Below, piece after piece: positions 1-9,122 of a stretch of 64,000 nt of DNA (positions are counted from its first letter, which is position 1; every line of letters starts with the position of its first letter). The notes beneath the pieces were generated by a model. It was not told where the DNA came from. It saw nothing but the letters and a program-made list of their open reading frames with translations, and searched no databases. The position numbers and the translations under genes were made by a program. This DNA is from Tropicibacter sp. R16_0 (GTDB lineage: Bacteria > Pseudomonadota > Alphaproteobacteria > Rhodobacterales > Rhodobacteraceae). The stretch is from assembly GCF_017743935.1 (NCBI RefSeq), contig NZ_JAGHRE010000014.1, forward strand, positions 32,986-96,985, given 5' to 3'.

Positions 1-296
1 TGGGGGTGCTCATTTTTCAGATTACCTCTTCTTGATGGAGTGACGCCGCCTCGGAGTGAGGCGGTACCAACGAACTGGTGTTCTTCGCCAAATCAGAAAA
101 ACCGATTGTTTGATGCTGCGGTTCTTTGGGGGACCACCTAAACCCAACCGAACGGCTATATGGCGCTTCATGTCGCTCTGCTGGCGTGCGCGTTCGGGTC
201 GCGGTGTGGGTTGTCGTGACTATTTTGACGAAATTTTTTTCCGAACGGCCTCACGGGACCATCTCCCTTCCAACGATTTGGAACAGGAGACCTAAA

Positions 297-530
297 ATGA
301 TCGTATCCCCAGACGAAACCTTCTCCGCACGCGAAGCGGCCGACTTTCTGCGCAAGTCCGAACGGCAGGTGCAGCGTTACCTTGCGGACGGAAAACTGCA
401 GGGCAGCCGCAAGAATGGGCGCTGGCAGCTCACCGCGTTGGAGCTGTGGCGGTTCCAGGGAATTGCCCGGGAAATGCAGGATATCTGGATCGACTACTGC
501 GTTCGGGTGGCGAAACGTGACGAAGAATAA
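297..530 (+). CDS. Excisionase/MerR-like helix-turn-helix protein
   Basis: A 77-aa protein. Residues 5-50 (ETFSAREAADFLRKSERQVQRYL then GKLQGSRKNGRWQL) have the layout of the HTH_17/excisionase fold, a recognition helix followed by a short beta wing. I start at 297 because AACAGGAGA lies 8 bases upstream; the longer open frame from 126 has no ribosome binding site and an unlikely N-terminus. It lies just upstream of two tyrosine recombinases on the same strand, which suggests a recombination directionality factor or a repressor of the integration module (inference). The C-terminal part has no recognisable domain. Confidence 0.75.
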   Translation: MIVSPDETFSAREAADFLRKSERQVQRYLADGKLQGSRKNGRWQLTALELWRFQGIAREMQDIWIDYCVRVAKRDEE

Positions 531-693
531 AACCCTTCCAAAACAGTGGGTTGAAAATCTCGGGGAAATAGGCCGGTCTTCATTGTGTGGGAATGCATAC
601 CACCCAGTTTTCTCCGAAGTCGGCATGTGTCGCCCCGGGTCGGGGGCTGTCGCCGTAGGGCAGGGGGCGTCTGCCCCTGTCACTGGTTCGGGA

Positions 694-737
694 GTGTTCT
701 GAAAGCGCGTCTGATCTCGAACGCCCTTTCAGAACAC
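694..737. promoter_or_regulatory. Long stem-loop in the leader of the first recombinase
   Basis: Bases 694-710 and 721-737 are reverse complements over 17 positions with one mismatch (outer arm GTGTTCTGAAAG) around a 10-base loop. The right arm ends 14 bases before the AAGAAAGGAA ribosome binding site of the recombinase that starts at 769. There is no T-run, so a simple terminator is unlikely. A translational or recombinase-binding role is inferred. Confidence 0.5.
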
Positions 738-768
738 CCCCATCCCAGTCGACAAGAAAGGAAATAAC

Positions 769-3018
769 ATGCTGGATAGTACACACCCAACAGGCACCAC
801 CGCGGACGTGATTTCGGTCCTGCGCCTGACACCGCTCAACGCCTCCACACGCATGATCACAATCAACTCGGTGCGCTCGCTTCGAGAGGTCCTGTCAGAC
901 GGAGCCGATATCTCGGCCGATACGTTCTTTGCTGCGGCGGAAACCGCTACGCCGGAACTGCGCGCGCAGATTGGCGATCGTCACAGTCAAATCCTCAGCG
1001 ATGTGAAGCGCGCCAAACGGGCCTGGGCAGACCCGTTCCGCCGGGATCTGGTTCTGCGGCTGCGGGGGCGCCTGCCGACCTTGCAGGATGCCATCGACGC
1101 CGTGGATGCAGGCGGTTCTCCCAAACAGGCCAAGCGCACGGTTCAGTCTCTCCAGAAACTGGCGGCGTCCCAAGCAACTTTACCTGCCAATATTGTGGCG
1201 ACGGCAATTGTCGTGGAGCCGCTGCTACGCAGACTGACGCCGGAAGATCTCGACGTCCACACGCCCAAATCCCTCAGCAACAAGCTGGCGCAAATCCGCG
1301 CTGCGGTGAGGCTTGTGGATCCCAATGCGATCTCGGGCAGGGCTGCGGATATCAAGACCCTGCCACAAAGCTGGCGGGATCTCCTGGACATGCTTACCGG
1401 CAGGCTCTCGGACTCAGACACAGCAGTATGCGCCGCCTTTCGTCGGCTGGCGGTGCGGGCAGACCGGGACGGTCTGTTGCCCGGAGATGTGCATGACGCG
1501 TTTTTGAGGAATTTCGTAGAGCATGAGCTGGCGACCAAATCTGATAGCCACAAAGACAAACTGCGCCGCGCGGGACGTATCTGGAACGAAGTGATTGCCG
1601 GGGCAGGTCTGCCCGCCGCACAGTTTGAAAATGCCGTTCGGCAAGACCGGTTGCCGGATGTGTCCTGGCAATCCGTTCCGGAACCGATCCGTGCCCGTGT
1701 TGACATGCTGATGCATCGGATGGTGGCCCCGCAAGGCGATGAGGACTGGTCCTCCTTCATCGAAGAGGATGATGACGACCTCGGTCTGGGAGACCTGGTT
1801 GACGATACCGATGCTTCAGGAGCAGCCATCCCGCGTGAGCTGGGCACGCAGGGTAATCTGCGTGACGCAGTCAAAAGGGTATGGCATGCGGCCGAGACCA
1901 GTTCAAAGGTACCCCGGAAACCCGAGCGGCTCGAAGATCTGTTTCGCCAGGATAGTCTCGTAGCAACCGTGTCGGCCATTCGTGAAAAGCGGCGGGTGAA
2001 GGTTGAAGCCCGGGGAGAAACCTGGGATGCGCACAAGAAAGGGCGCTATGAATGCTCTTTGGTGCAGGCCCTCTATTCCGTAGGCAAATCCTGTGAGCTG
2101 CCGGAGGAAGTTCTCGAACCGGTTCGGAAACTAACACTCAAGCTGGACCCAAGCGTGGTCGGCACCAAGCTGAAACCCGATGGCACTTTGGCTTATGTGT
2201 ATGAAGATCGGAAGATCGGCAAACACCATGAAGGTATGCTGCGCCAGTTCAACGAGGACACGGCCCTGAAACGGTGGTTCCAGGCTCCAGGAACCCTGTG
2301 GAGGGAAGCCGAGAAATGGGTGAAGCAAGGCAAGCATAGGCCGACATTGGCCCAGGCTTCTCTGGCGCGCTCGGCGCTGATTGCCCAATTGGCCCAACGC
2401 GTGACGCCGATGCGCCGGACCAATTTTGCGCGGTTGCGGGCCTTTGGCGATGAAGCTCATTTCAACGTGCCGATCGGGGCAGGGGAGGGGACTCTGATCC
2501 TGCCCGGCGCCGAGCTGAAAAACCTGCGCTCTATCCATGTGACGATTGACCAAGAAACGGTCCGAATGCTGAAACGCTTCATCGAGATTTATCGCCCGCT
2601 GTTCGTCGAGCGCGCGAAAGCGGATCCGGAAAACCCGCATCTCTTTCCTGGGATCGGAAGCGAGCGTAAGGAGCGAGGCAAGACTGGAGGCTATACCAAA
2701 GGCTTCGGTTACATGACGAAGACCAAGCTCAGCCAGCGGTTCCGGCAGCATCTGTGGAAACACTGCATGCTGCGCATGGATATGCAGGTGATGCGCCATA
2801 TCGCCGGCAAAGTCATTCTGGACATGGATCCGAGTGCGATGGGGCTGGTGCAAGAAGTTCTGGGTCACAAGAGGATCGAAACCACGCAGTCCTATTACGC
2901 CCAGGTCAGCAAGATCGTTGCGCAGAAGAACTACCTGAAGCTGCTCGATCAGTATTCCCGCCGCGTCATGTCGGACATCCGTTTCAACATCGACCCCGAA
3001 AATGAGAAGGAGGGCTGA
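769..3018 (+). CDS. Large tyrosine recombinase (integrase), first of a pair
   Basis: At 749 aa this is about twice the usual integrase length. The C-terminal catalytic domain shows the family residues in order: Arg in TPMRRTN, Lys in the beta hairpin (AELKNLR), Arg676 in QVMRH, His700 in LGHKRI and the nucleophile in QSYYAQV (Tyr709 or 710). The first His of the usual HxxR box is Gln673. The N-terminal 500 residues hold no domain I can name and include an acidic stretch near 325-345 (EEDDDDLGLGDLVDD). The start has a strong AAGAAAGGAA site. The next recombinase begins 3 bases after the stop, so the two are probably co-translated and act together, as in Tn554-like or GInt-type elements (comparison from family knowledge, not tested). 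Confidence 0.85.
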   Translation: MLDSTHPTGTTADVISVLRLTPLNASTRMITINSVRSLREVLSDGADISADTFFAAAETATPELRAQIGDRHSQILSDVKRAKRAWADPFRRDLVLRLRGRLPTLQDAIDAVDAGGSPKQAKRTVQSLQKLAASQATLPANIVATAIVVEPLLRRLTPEDLDVHTPKSLSNKLAQIRAAVRLVDPNAISGRAADIKTLPQSWRDLLDMLTGRLSDSDTAVCAAFRRLAVRADRDGLLPGDVHDAFLRNFVEHELATKSDSHKDKLRRAGRIWNEVIAGAGLPAAQFENAVRQDRLPDVSWQSVPEPIRARVDMLMHRMVAPQGDEDWSSFIEEDDDDLGLGDLVDDTDASGAAIPRELGTQGNLRDAVKRVWHAAETSSKVPRKPERLEDLFRQDSLVATVSAIREKRRVKVEARGETWDAHKKGRYECSLVQALYSVGKSCELPEEVLEPVRKLTLKLDPSVVGTKLKPDGTLAYVYEDRKIGKHHEGMLRQFNEDTALKRWFQAPGTLWREAEKWVKQGKHRPTLAQASLARSALIAQLAQRVTPMRRTNFARLRAFGDEAHFNVPIGAGEGTLILPGAELKNLRSIHVTIDQETVRMLKRFIEIYRPLFVERAKADPENPHLFPGIGSERKERGKTGGYTKGFGYMTKTKLSQRFRQHLWKHCMLRMDMQVMRHIAGKVILDMDPSAMGLVQEVLGHKRIETTQSYYAQVSKIVAQKNYLKLLDQYSRRVMSDIRFNIDPENEKEG

Positions 3019-3021
3019 ACG

Positions 3022-4491
3022 ATGCCAAAACACCGTCTATCCTTAGCACCATCAGATTGGCCCGAAGACATTCGGGCCCGGTTCGACACAGCCTTCGCGG
3101 AGTCTTCCCAGCACCAACGCCCCCGCCTCACACAAGGACTGGGGCGCTGGCTGCTGGAAGCCCGGCAGGATGATCTGCCCCCGGAGTTGATTACACCGGC
3201 GCTGCTGGAGCGCCGCCTGGGGCATCTGCGCCCGGAAATGCTGGCCGCCACCCGCCAGGCCCTGCAAGCGGTCTTTCCCGAAGCCAATGTCTTCGAGCGA
3301 GACGCCCGTGTGAAGGTCGAGAGCAAGCGCGCGGCATTGCAACGCGAGATTTCCCGCAATTGGCATCGCTTGCCACCCGCATGGCAGGAGGCCGCGAAAC
3401 CCAAGCTGTTTTTCTGCCCCGAGGGTTTGAGTGATGGGCTCCTGGTCGAAGCCTGGACACCAGATACGGTGCAATCACGGTTGCAGACCGCTTGGGCATT
3501 CTTCGACTATTGCCGGGAACAAGGTTTGAAGGGCGATATGACGCCAGTTAACGTCAGGGCTTACCTCAACCAGCGTCAGGAGCTTTTCCGTGCCGGCAAA
3601 AAGTCGATCGCGACCATCCGGGGAGAACTCCAGCGGCTGAAACTGCTTGGCGTTGCCCTGTTTCCCGACCGCAATTGGAGCTGGTTCGATCCGGTTTTGC
3701 GCATTCTGAAGAAAAAGGCTGCCTTGCAGCCCTCCCGCAATGACGCGCGCATTGTCGATCTCGCCGAGTTGAGATTGGCGGCACTCAGCTGTTCCGAGGT
3801 GGCGCTGCGGCGTCGCGAGGCTGCAAATGGCTACAGAAAACGCGCAAGCGCCAACAAGCTGGCGCGCACAGGGCTGGCGATTTCATTGCTGGTGAATTCA
3901 CCCATTCGCCGGAAATCCCTTGCCACGCTGGATCTGAAGGAGAATTTCGATGCAGGCTTTACCCGGCTTTACCTTTCGGCACACGAGACCAAGGACGGGC
4001 AGCGGGATGAACGGCTGCTGTCACCGGAGGTACAGAAACAGCTGCGTGACTACATCGAACACCATCGTGGCGTGGTCGCGCCGACACGGGAAACCGCGCT
4101 GTTTGTCGGCAGCCGCGGCAAACCCGTGGCGCCAGGCTATCTGAGTCAAACGGTCGGCGATCAATGCGAGAAGCTCTTTGGCAGGCGCGTGACACCACAG
4201 GTCATTCGCAACATTATCGCTGGTTTCATTGTCTCGCAGGCGCCGGAACAGGCCAGCCTGGCCAGTATCGTGCTGAACCACGCGTCGACCGCAACCACTG
4301 AAACGTATCGTGCGAATGGCAAGCAGGTCCAGGCCGCAAAGAAACTACGTGCGGCGAATGACCATGGTCGGGCGGAACACGGTGTGGAAACGACAGGCTC
4401 AGAGAAGCCCGGGCAGGGGAGGAGGGGGCGCAGTCGCCCGTCCAGACCGGTGCGGGAGCGCCCACCAAGACGTCGGCGCAGGGCGGCCTAA
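3022..4491 (+). CDS. Second tyrosine recombinase of the pair
   Basis: 489 aa. Catalytic-domain landmarks are Arg in SPIRRKSL, Lys in HETKDG, Arg in QVIRN, His in VLNHAST and Tyr in TETYRAN. As in its neighbour, Gln stands where most family members have the first His of HxxR, and the usual LGH is LNH. The last 60 residues are a basic, Arg/Pro-rich tail (RRGRSRPSRPVRERPPRRRRRAA), a probable DNA-binding extension. It follows the first recombinase with a 3-base gap and the proposed start overlaps an AAGGAGGG site. Paired recombinases of unequal size acting as a complex are typical of integrative elements that lack terminal inverted repeats. Confidence 0.85.
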   Translation: MPKHRLSLAPSDWPEDIRARFDTAFAESSQHQRPRLTQGLGRWLLEARQDDLPPELITPALLERRLGHLRPEMLAATRQALQAVFPEANVFERDARVKVESKRAALQREISRNWHRLPPAWQEAAKPKLFFCPEGLSDGLLVEAWTPDTVQSRLQTAWAFFDYCREQGLKGDMTPVNVRAYLNQRQELFRAGKKSIATIRGELQRLKLLGVALFPDRNWSWFDPVLRILKKKAALQPSRNDARIVDLAELRLAALSCSEVALRRREAANGYRKRASANKLARTGLAISLLVNSPIRRKSLATLDLKENFDAGFTRLYLSAHETKDGQRDERLLSPEVQKQLRDYIEHHRGVVAPTRETALFVGSRGKPVAPGYLSQTVGDQCEKLFGRRVTPQVIRNIIAGFIVSQAPEQASLASIVLNHASTATTETYRANGKQVQAAKKLRAANDHGRAEHGVETTGSEKPGQGRRGRSRPSRPVRERPPRRRRRAA

Positions 4492-4535
4492 CCGCAGATG
4501 AGAGCGGTGCTCAGAGGCCAAACAACCAAAAACTG

Positions 4536-4607
4536 GTGCGCGGTGGTGGTTACAGGTACCGGGGCTCTTGTCGTGAAGCCCGGTCCCTGAAACCAACCAC
4601 GCAGCAC
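4536..4607. repeat. 31-base-arm imperfect palindrome after the recombinases
   Basis: Bases 4536-4566 pair imperfectly with 4577-4607 around a 10-base loop. A second, perfect 9-bp hairpin (GGTCAGCTT / AAGCTGACC) lies at 4670-4694, also before the next gene. Neither has a terminal T-run. They could be recombinase-binding sites, an attachment-site core or leader structures. Confidence 0.45.
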
Positions 4608-4743
4608 TGAACATCCACAATACAGAAAGGAGCCATCTTGAAGCCGAGGCATCGCCGCGTGACGCCCCCGGTCAGCTTCCTCACAAAGCTGACCGTCTTG
4701 AAGAAAGCCGCAATCCCGCGTGCTCAAAAACCGGGAGACCACA

Positions 4744-5130
4744 ATGTCAAATCTCGACCCCCTCGAAGACCTCATCTACGATACGCTGCGCCAAGGGCGC
4801 ATATTCGCGGAAGCCTGGGAAGAAGCCGCGCTCGACACATCCGGCAGCCTGCGCAGGCTCTGGCCCGCTACGATTACGCGGCTGAAAGAGGGCGACTGCC
4901 TGGAAGACCAGGATACGGATGTGCTCAAATGCATGGCAGAAATCATTCTCGAAGCTCGTGCCAACATCAAATCCAAGCTCGGCGAGCAGGGGCGCAATGA
5001 CCGCGACTATCTCTGCGCCCGCAAGATCGAGCTCGACCTGCTTATGGTGTATTTTGGGTCATTCTGGAAACGCAGGCAGATGGTGTTCGATCGTCAGAAG
5101 ACCGAGGAGCTCTATGGCAGGCAGTTCTGA
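4744..5130 (+). CDS. Small protein of the recombinase module, function unknown
   Basis: 128 aa, rich in charged residues and predicted mostly helical (segments around 5-30, 55-80 and 85-120). I do not recognise a domain. The start at 4744 has GGGAGACC just upstream; the longer frame from a GTG at 4720 adds eight residues without a better site. Its position after two recombinases recalls the small third gene (tnpC) of Tn554-like elements, so an accessory role in integration is plausible, but there is no sequence match I can point to. Confidence 0.6.
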   Translation: MSNLDPLEDLIYDTLRQGRIFAEAWEEAALDTSGSLRRLWPATITRLKEGDCLEDQDTDVLKCMAEIILEARANIKSKLGEQGRNDRDYLCARKIELDLLMVYFGSFWKRRQMVFDRQKTEELYGRQF

Positions 5131-5776
5131 ATGGCCTGCTAAGAACTTCAAATCCGAACTGCTGCTCTCCTCGTTCTAAGAAAGGGAGGGGAGACAGCCG
5201 TTCTGGTTAAGGTGCGAGCGAGGAAATGGAGTGAACGGCCCAAAGGCGAAATCAAACCCGATGCTTGGATGCTGCGGTGCGGCCCGTCAGATGAGACTTT
5301 CGCTGCATACGCAAAATTCAACGCTGGTTGAACTCACAGATCGCTGGATTTTTCGGTCATCCGGGTGTCCGGCTTTGCCGACGTAGCATATGTTCGCAGA
5401 GTGTTCGGCGGTTACATGTTGGTCTATTCGATCGCTCGACATATGGAGCCGGAATGGCTCGACGAAACCCTCATTCCTGACGCTGCTGGTCTACATCCGA
5501 AGAAAATGGATTGGGGGTACGTTGGAACGTTTCTGATTGCTGCCTAAGTTGCGCTGACAGTGTTGTCGAAACCACTGTTTAGTTTTTGGAACTTGGGCTT
5601 TGCACCTGATTGGGCCAATCGCGCTATGAGCACGGTCGCTTCGCCACACACCCCTAGCAATCTGGCAGTTCGCGAAAATAAGGCCACGGACTCAACAATA
5701 GAACGAACAAGTTGCTAGTATGAACCGATAACAAGAGGATATTGGCCTGAAAAAGAATATTCCAAACGCCAAACTT
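5131..5776. other. Intergenic stretch without a supported gene
   Basis: About 645 bases. The only open frame worth mentioning (5365-5547, 60 aa) lacks a ribosome binding site and any recognisable motif. A three-codon frame (ATG AAC CGA TAA) sits at 5720, shortly before the next gene. This may be where accessory cargo begins after the integration module. Confidence 0.4.
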
Positions 5777-6757
5777 TTGGCAGACCGCGTCGTCCCTGTG
5801 CTGAAAGGACTAATGCGCCTCGTGCTCGCGATTGTTGCGATCGGGCTGATGACCATCAGTGCAAAGCAGGTTTACGAGCTTTGGCCTGCTGAGAAGTGGA
5901 AACTGTCGCTAAGCGACAGTTCCGAAACGCTGCTCATCAAACCTGGCGAAACACTGACGTCGATGGATCCAAGAATGCGCGAAGAAGAACAGCCCCGTCA
6001 TTATATCAAAGTGCATACACATTTTGAGAACATCGATTTCGACAATGAAGAAGTCACGTTCTCTCTGGAAGCCAGCATCGAAACTACTTGGATCGGCTGG
6101 ATCACCAACGACTATCCAGACGCAGAACTATGGTTTCGGCTCTTTCGCATGGTGCCTGAAGGTGTAGACATGACGAAGAAGATAGCAGGGAATTACGAAG
6201 ATGATGCTGCGGATTTGGTTTGGGACCTAGGGACCTATACTCAGAAGTTCGACACGAATGCGTCCTCCTTTCCGCTAGATGAGATCTTTCAGGTCGCGCA
6301 ATACAGCATGGTCGTCATGAGTTCTCCTGATCGTGGTCTGCCGGAGGACGCAAGGGCTGTTTACACGTCTTGGACCTACAGTACCGCGCCAAGGACCATT
6401 GGTTGGAGGCTTGAGGTTGAAGCTATTCCAAATCCGCGCCATGAGTCCCGACACAGCGCAAACCTGTCTTTTAGGCGGGATGCAAATACGATCACGCAAG
6501 CGGGTATCTATTTGGCAGCCTTGTTTTGTGTCGTTTTGTCCGTCGCGTTTTTTAGCGTAACACATGCGCGGAAAGATGGGGCGCATCTCGAAGAGGTTGG
6601 TGGCGTCGTCGCGTTGGCGCTTGCCATTCCCGCGATCCGATCTTTGCTTCCTGCACCCGGTTTCGGCATTTCAACATTGATGGATGCCGGTTTTTTGTTT
6701 CTGTTTTCCATTCTCATCGCAGCGATCTTGCTGCGTATCGCGATCCAGATCAGATAA
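5777..6757 (+). CDS. Membrane protein, DUF4436-like architecture
   Basis: 326 aa in the longest reading. One N-terminal membrane helix (LVLAIVAIGLMTISA, about residues 16-30) precedes a 200-residue soluble domain presumably outside the membrane. Three C-terminal helices follow (around 243-262, 275-290 and 300-325), with Arg-x-x-Leu-Pro-x-x-Pro-Gly between the last two. This topology and the LPAPGFG..LMDAG..LF pattern resemble DUF4436 proteins, whose function is unknown. The start is uncertain: TTG 5777 has no ribosome binding site, ATG 5813 has AAAGGA only 3 bases away, and CTG 5747 has AGAGG at good spacing. No partner gene is evident. Confidence 0.65.
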   Translation: MADRVVPVLKGLMRLVLAIVAIGLMTISAKQVYELWPAEKWKLSLSDSSETLLIKPGETLTSMDPRMREEEQPRHYIKVHTHFENIDFDNEEVTFSLEASIETTWIGWITNDYPDAELWFRLFRMVPEGVDMTKKIAGNYEDDAADLVWDLGTYTQKFDTNASSFPLDEIFQVAQYSMVVMSSPDRGLPEDARAVYTSWTYSTAPRTIGWRLEVEAIPNPRHESRHSANLSFRRDANTITQAGIYLAALFCVVLSVAFFSVTHARKDGAHLEEVGGVVALALAIPAIRSLLPAPGFGISTLMDAGFLFLFSILIAAILLRIAIQIR

Positions 6758-6938
6758 GATAACGATGTCATCAGAGCAACGGCTGAGACCGGCGTGATCT
6801 AAGCAAGGTAGGCCGGCAAAGCGCCTCAAGTAAGCAAAGGCGCGGCCCTCTGCCCTATCAAGTGTTGGCCCGGAATAGTCTGGTAGGAAAAAGCACGACC
6901 GACTGCGCGAGGTTTAGATTTGGAGTTGGCACATATGA

Positions 6939-8324
6939 TCAAAGCGGCGGCAGCTTCAAGCGGTCCCTGTATACTCCGATGCGTTTGCGTGCACGTTCCA
7001 CGACGTCCCCGTAGAAAAGAAGTTCCGAGTAAAGCTGGCCAAGTGTAGCCTGGCTTTTCGGCTCCTTCACATCGTCAGTGCTGAAGAAGCCGTTTTCGCC
7101 GGGCAAACGATTGTAGCCACGCAGGCGGATTGTATTGATGGTATCCCCTATTAGGTATCCGTAGAACTTCTTCAGCCTTCCGTTGGACTTCGCGGCCAAG
7201 AGTGTAGCGTATTCCATCAGGTCATTGTCGTGCTCGTCGAGACTGACCCCGGGCGCCTTGAACTCAACGATCACCACGGAGCCTTCTTCGTGAAACAGCG
7301 CTATGTCCGGACGGCAGCCCCCGTTCTCGTCACCTATCCGAGTTAGCAACTCGCCAACGGCCTCATCGACGTCGGCTTCGAAGAGGTTCTGGCCGTTGTC
7401 CCATTTGATCTGGTTCAGCGGCATATCAGAGGCGATGTAGTTGTAGTAGTGATACTCCTCGCTTAGTAGCCAAACATCATGGTCTGAGACCTCCTCACTG
7501 TCCTTTCGCATCGGGAAGAAGATACTGTGGATCAGAGCCTCGTTCTTGCGGCGCTGCCCGTCAGGAAGTTCGGTCTGGACGTTGAGCCCTTCATTCACGG
7601 CTAGGTCCAGTACGTCGATCAATGCTGACCTGCGAACGACCAGCTGCGACAGGTTGGCCATGTCTATCGTCTTGAGCGAGGAGGCGTATTCCCACGAAAG
7701 GTCGTCGATCTTGCGCCGGAAGTCATCACTGTCCGGAGCAAGCTCTTTGATCGCTTCCTTCATAGCTGAAAGGCTAGACGTCTCGTTGACCACCTGCTCT
7801 TGAAGGTTCGTCAAGACACGCTTCGCGACCTCGTTCGGGGTGTCTCCGAATTTCACACGCGTATTCGAGTACGAGAGCATCTCTTCAGAAACGCCGAAGT
7901 CCTGAGCCACGTCATTTACGATCGTATCCCTGGACCAATCAGGTGGAGTTATGAGCTCCTGCACCTTGTCGTCGAGAACCGAGAATATGTCCTCAAAGGT
8001 GACCTGCATCCCTCCGAAAAGATCGGCTGAGCCGTCGTCCAATGGGATCTTGTCGAACCCATCGCGTTGTTCGTTTACACCATCATCCAACAAGGGGCCC
8101 TCGACCAAGACGATGTGGTAGTGACCGTCAATCGCGTTGTTTTCGAGCGTCTTGGTTTTGAGGTAACGACCGGTGATGAGTTCAGCGATCGACGCTTTGG
8201 CGCACAAACCTATGATGTTGCGCGGCAAAGGGTACTGTGTTTCGTCCAGCTTGTAGTGCGTTATGGTGAAGTCGGCCGATACCTTGTCCTCACCTTCAAC
8301 GTGTTCGACGGTAATTGGCGTCAC
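6939..8324 (-). CDS. C-terminal, nuclease-like half of a split GHKL-ATPase gene
   Basis: 461 aa from a GTG at 8324. It is in the same frame as the GHKL ATPase half upstream and is separated from it only by one TAG (8361-8363) and 12 sense codons. There is no Shine-Dalgarno sequence before the GTG. A PD-(D/E)xK-like signature is visible near the C-terminus: Asp340 in RPDIALF, then VIVEFKAP with Glu354 and Lys356. The preceding LLSEEYHYYNYIASDMPL segment is, as I recall, seen in long GHKL-ATPase proteins of about 700 aa in which all these parts form one chain. Likely the C-terminal part of such a protein; whether it is made separately, by readthrough or not at all is open. Confidence 0.6.
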   Translation of the reverse strand: MTPITVEHVEGEDKVSADFTITHYKLDETQYPLPRNIIGLCAKASIAELITGRYLKTKTLENNAIDGHYHIVLVEGPLLDDGVNEQRDGFDKIPLDDGSADLFGGMQVTFEDIFSVLDDKVQELITPPDWSRDTIVNDVAQDFGVSEEMLSYSNTRVKFGDTPNEVAKRVLTNLQEQVVNETSSLSAMKEAIKELAPDSDDFRRKIDDLSWEYASSLKTIDMANLSQLVVRRSALIDVLDLAVNEGLNVQTELPDGQRRKNEALIHSIFFPMRKDSEEVSDHDVWLLSEEYHYYNYIASDMPLNQIKWDNGQNLFEADVDEAVGELLTRIGDENGGCRPDIALFHEEGSVVIVEFKAPGVSLDEHDNDLMEYATLLAAKSNGRLKKFYGYLIGDTINTIRLRGYNRLPGENGFFSTDDVKEPKSQATLGQLYSELLFYGDVVERARKRIGVYRDRLKLPPL

Positions 8325-8360
8325 GGAAGTGTGCTCAGGGATGTCCGCAGGCGTCAGGGT

Positions 8361-9122
8361 CTATTCAGACTTGGTGCCTCCAAGATCACTGACGAACTTG
8401 ATCTGGAAGTCGCCGAGGTCATCCTTGAGACTGACGAACCTCTGCAGTAGGTTGAAGAGAACGTGCTGTCGGATCGCCTCGGCAGTGAACATCCGGTGCA
8501 CGCTGGACACCGACAGGATAGTCTCGCGAAGCTTTGGCATCAAGTGAGACAGTTGTATATGGGTCCCGACTTCGCCAGTGTCCCGATCCTCTACCGTGAA
8601 GTCGGTCTCTTCGATCGTCTTTCGGTCGCGCAGAAAAGGCAGTGAGATGTGCTTGAACCCGTCTCCCTCTCTGCAGATTGATGACAGTGAGACCGCCCTG
8701 AAGTGGTGGAAGAACTGGACGCGACCGGTTCCCTTGCACTTCCCGATGCCAGGGATGTTGAGGTCGTCCTTGTAGGAGGTGTCCTTAGTCAGGAAGGCCT
8801 TGCGCTGCTCTGGCCCAAGACCGCAGCCGTTGTCCTCGCAGGTGATCTCGAGGTCGTACTCCTCACCCAGCAAGTCGGCTTTCGTAGCTTTCACCTGGAG
8901 GGTTACTTGCAGAGCGACCGCGTTGGCCTCATCCCTCTTTCGGATAAGGAACGCATCGATCGAGTTAGCCAGTAGCTCGTCCACGACCACCGATGGGTTC
9001 TTACTGATGCGCGTGTTCTTCAGGCTACCTCGGATATCGAGCGTCACTGTCGGTCCCCCACCATCTAACGATTTGTTTTTCCCACTTATCCTAGCGCGCG
9101 CTTTCCATGTCAATTTTCGCAT
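8361..9122 (-). CDS. GHKL (Hsp90/MutL/gyrase-type) ATPase half
   Basis: 253 aa. The Bergerat fold motifs are clear: N-box VVVDELLANSIDAF with Glu49, Asn53 and Asp56; G1 box EDNGCGLG with Asp97 and Gly99/101; G2 loop GIGKCKGTGRV (residues 125-134). Family knowledge says these bind ATP and drive an N-terminal clamp. The protein stops at an amber codon after KSE, but the frame continues open into the 461-aa nuclease-like segment, so the ancestral gene spans 6939-9122 (727 codons before the final stop, including the amber). Such ATPase plus nuclease proteins are often found as cargo of mobile elements and could serve in genome defence (inference). Confidence 0.7.
   Translation of the reverse strand: MRKLTWKARARISGKNKSLDGGGPTVTLDIRGSLKNTRISKNPSVVVDELLANSIDAFLIRKRDEANAVALQVTLQVKATKADLLGEEYDLEITCEDNGCGLGPEQRKAFLTKDTSYKDDLNIPGIGKCKGTGRVQFFHHFRAVSLSSICREGDGFKHISLPFLRDRKTIEETDFTVEDRDTGEVGTHIQLSHLMPKLRETILSVSSVHRMFTAEAIRQHVLFNLLQRFVSLKDDLGDFQIKFVSDLGGTKSE

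Noticed and set aside
1143..2036. 297-aa minus-strand frame inside the first recombinase
   Set aside because: Ser/Arg-rich antisense shadow of a clear recombinase.
4638..5000. 120-aa frame from TTG 4638 with a good AGAAAGGAG upstream
   Set aside because: Most of it overlaps the 4744 gene in another frame and its composition there is Arg/His-rich in the way of a shadow frame; a short leader peptide cannot be excluded.
5365..5547. 60-aa open frame in the gap after the recombinase module
   Set aside because: No ribosome binding site, no motif, and length expected by chance in GC-rich DNA.
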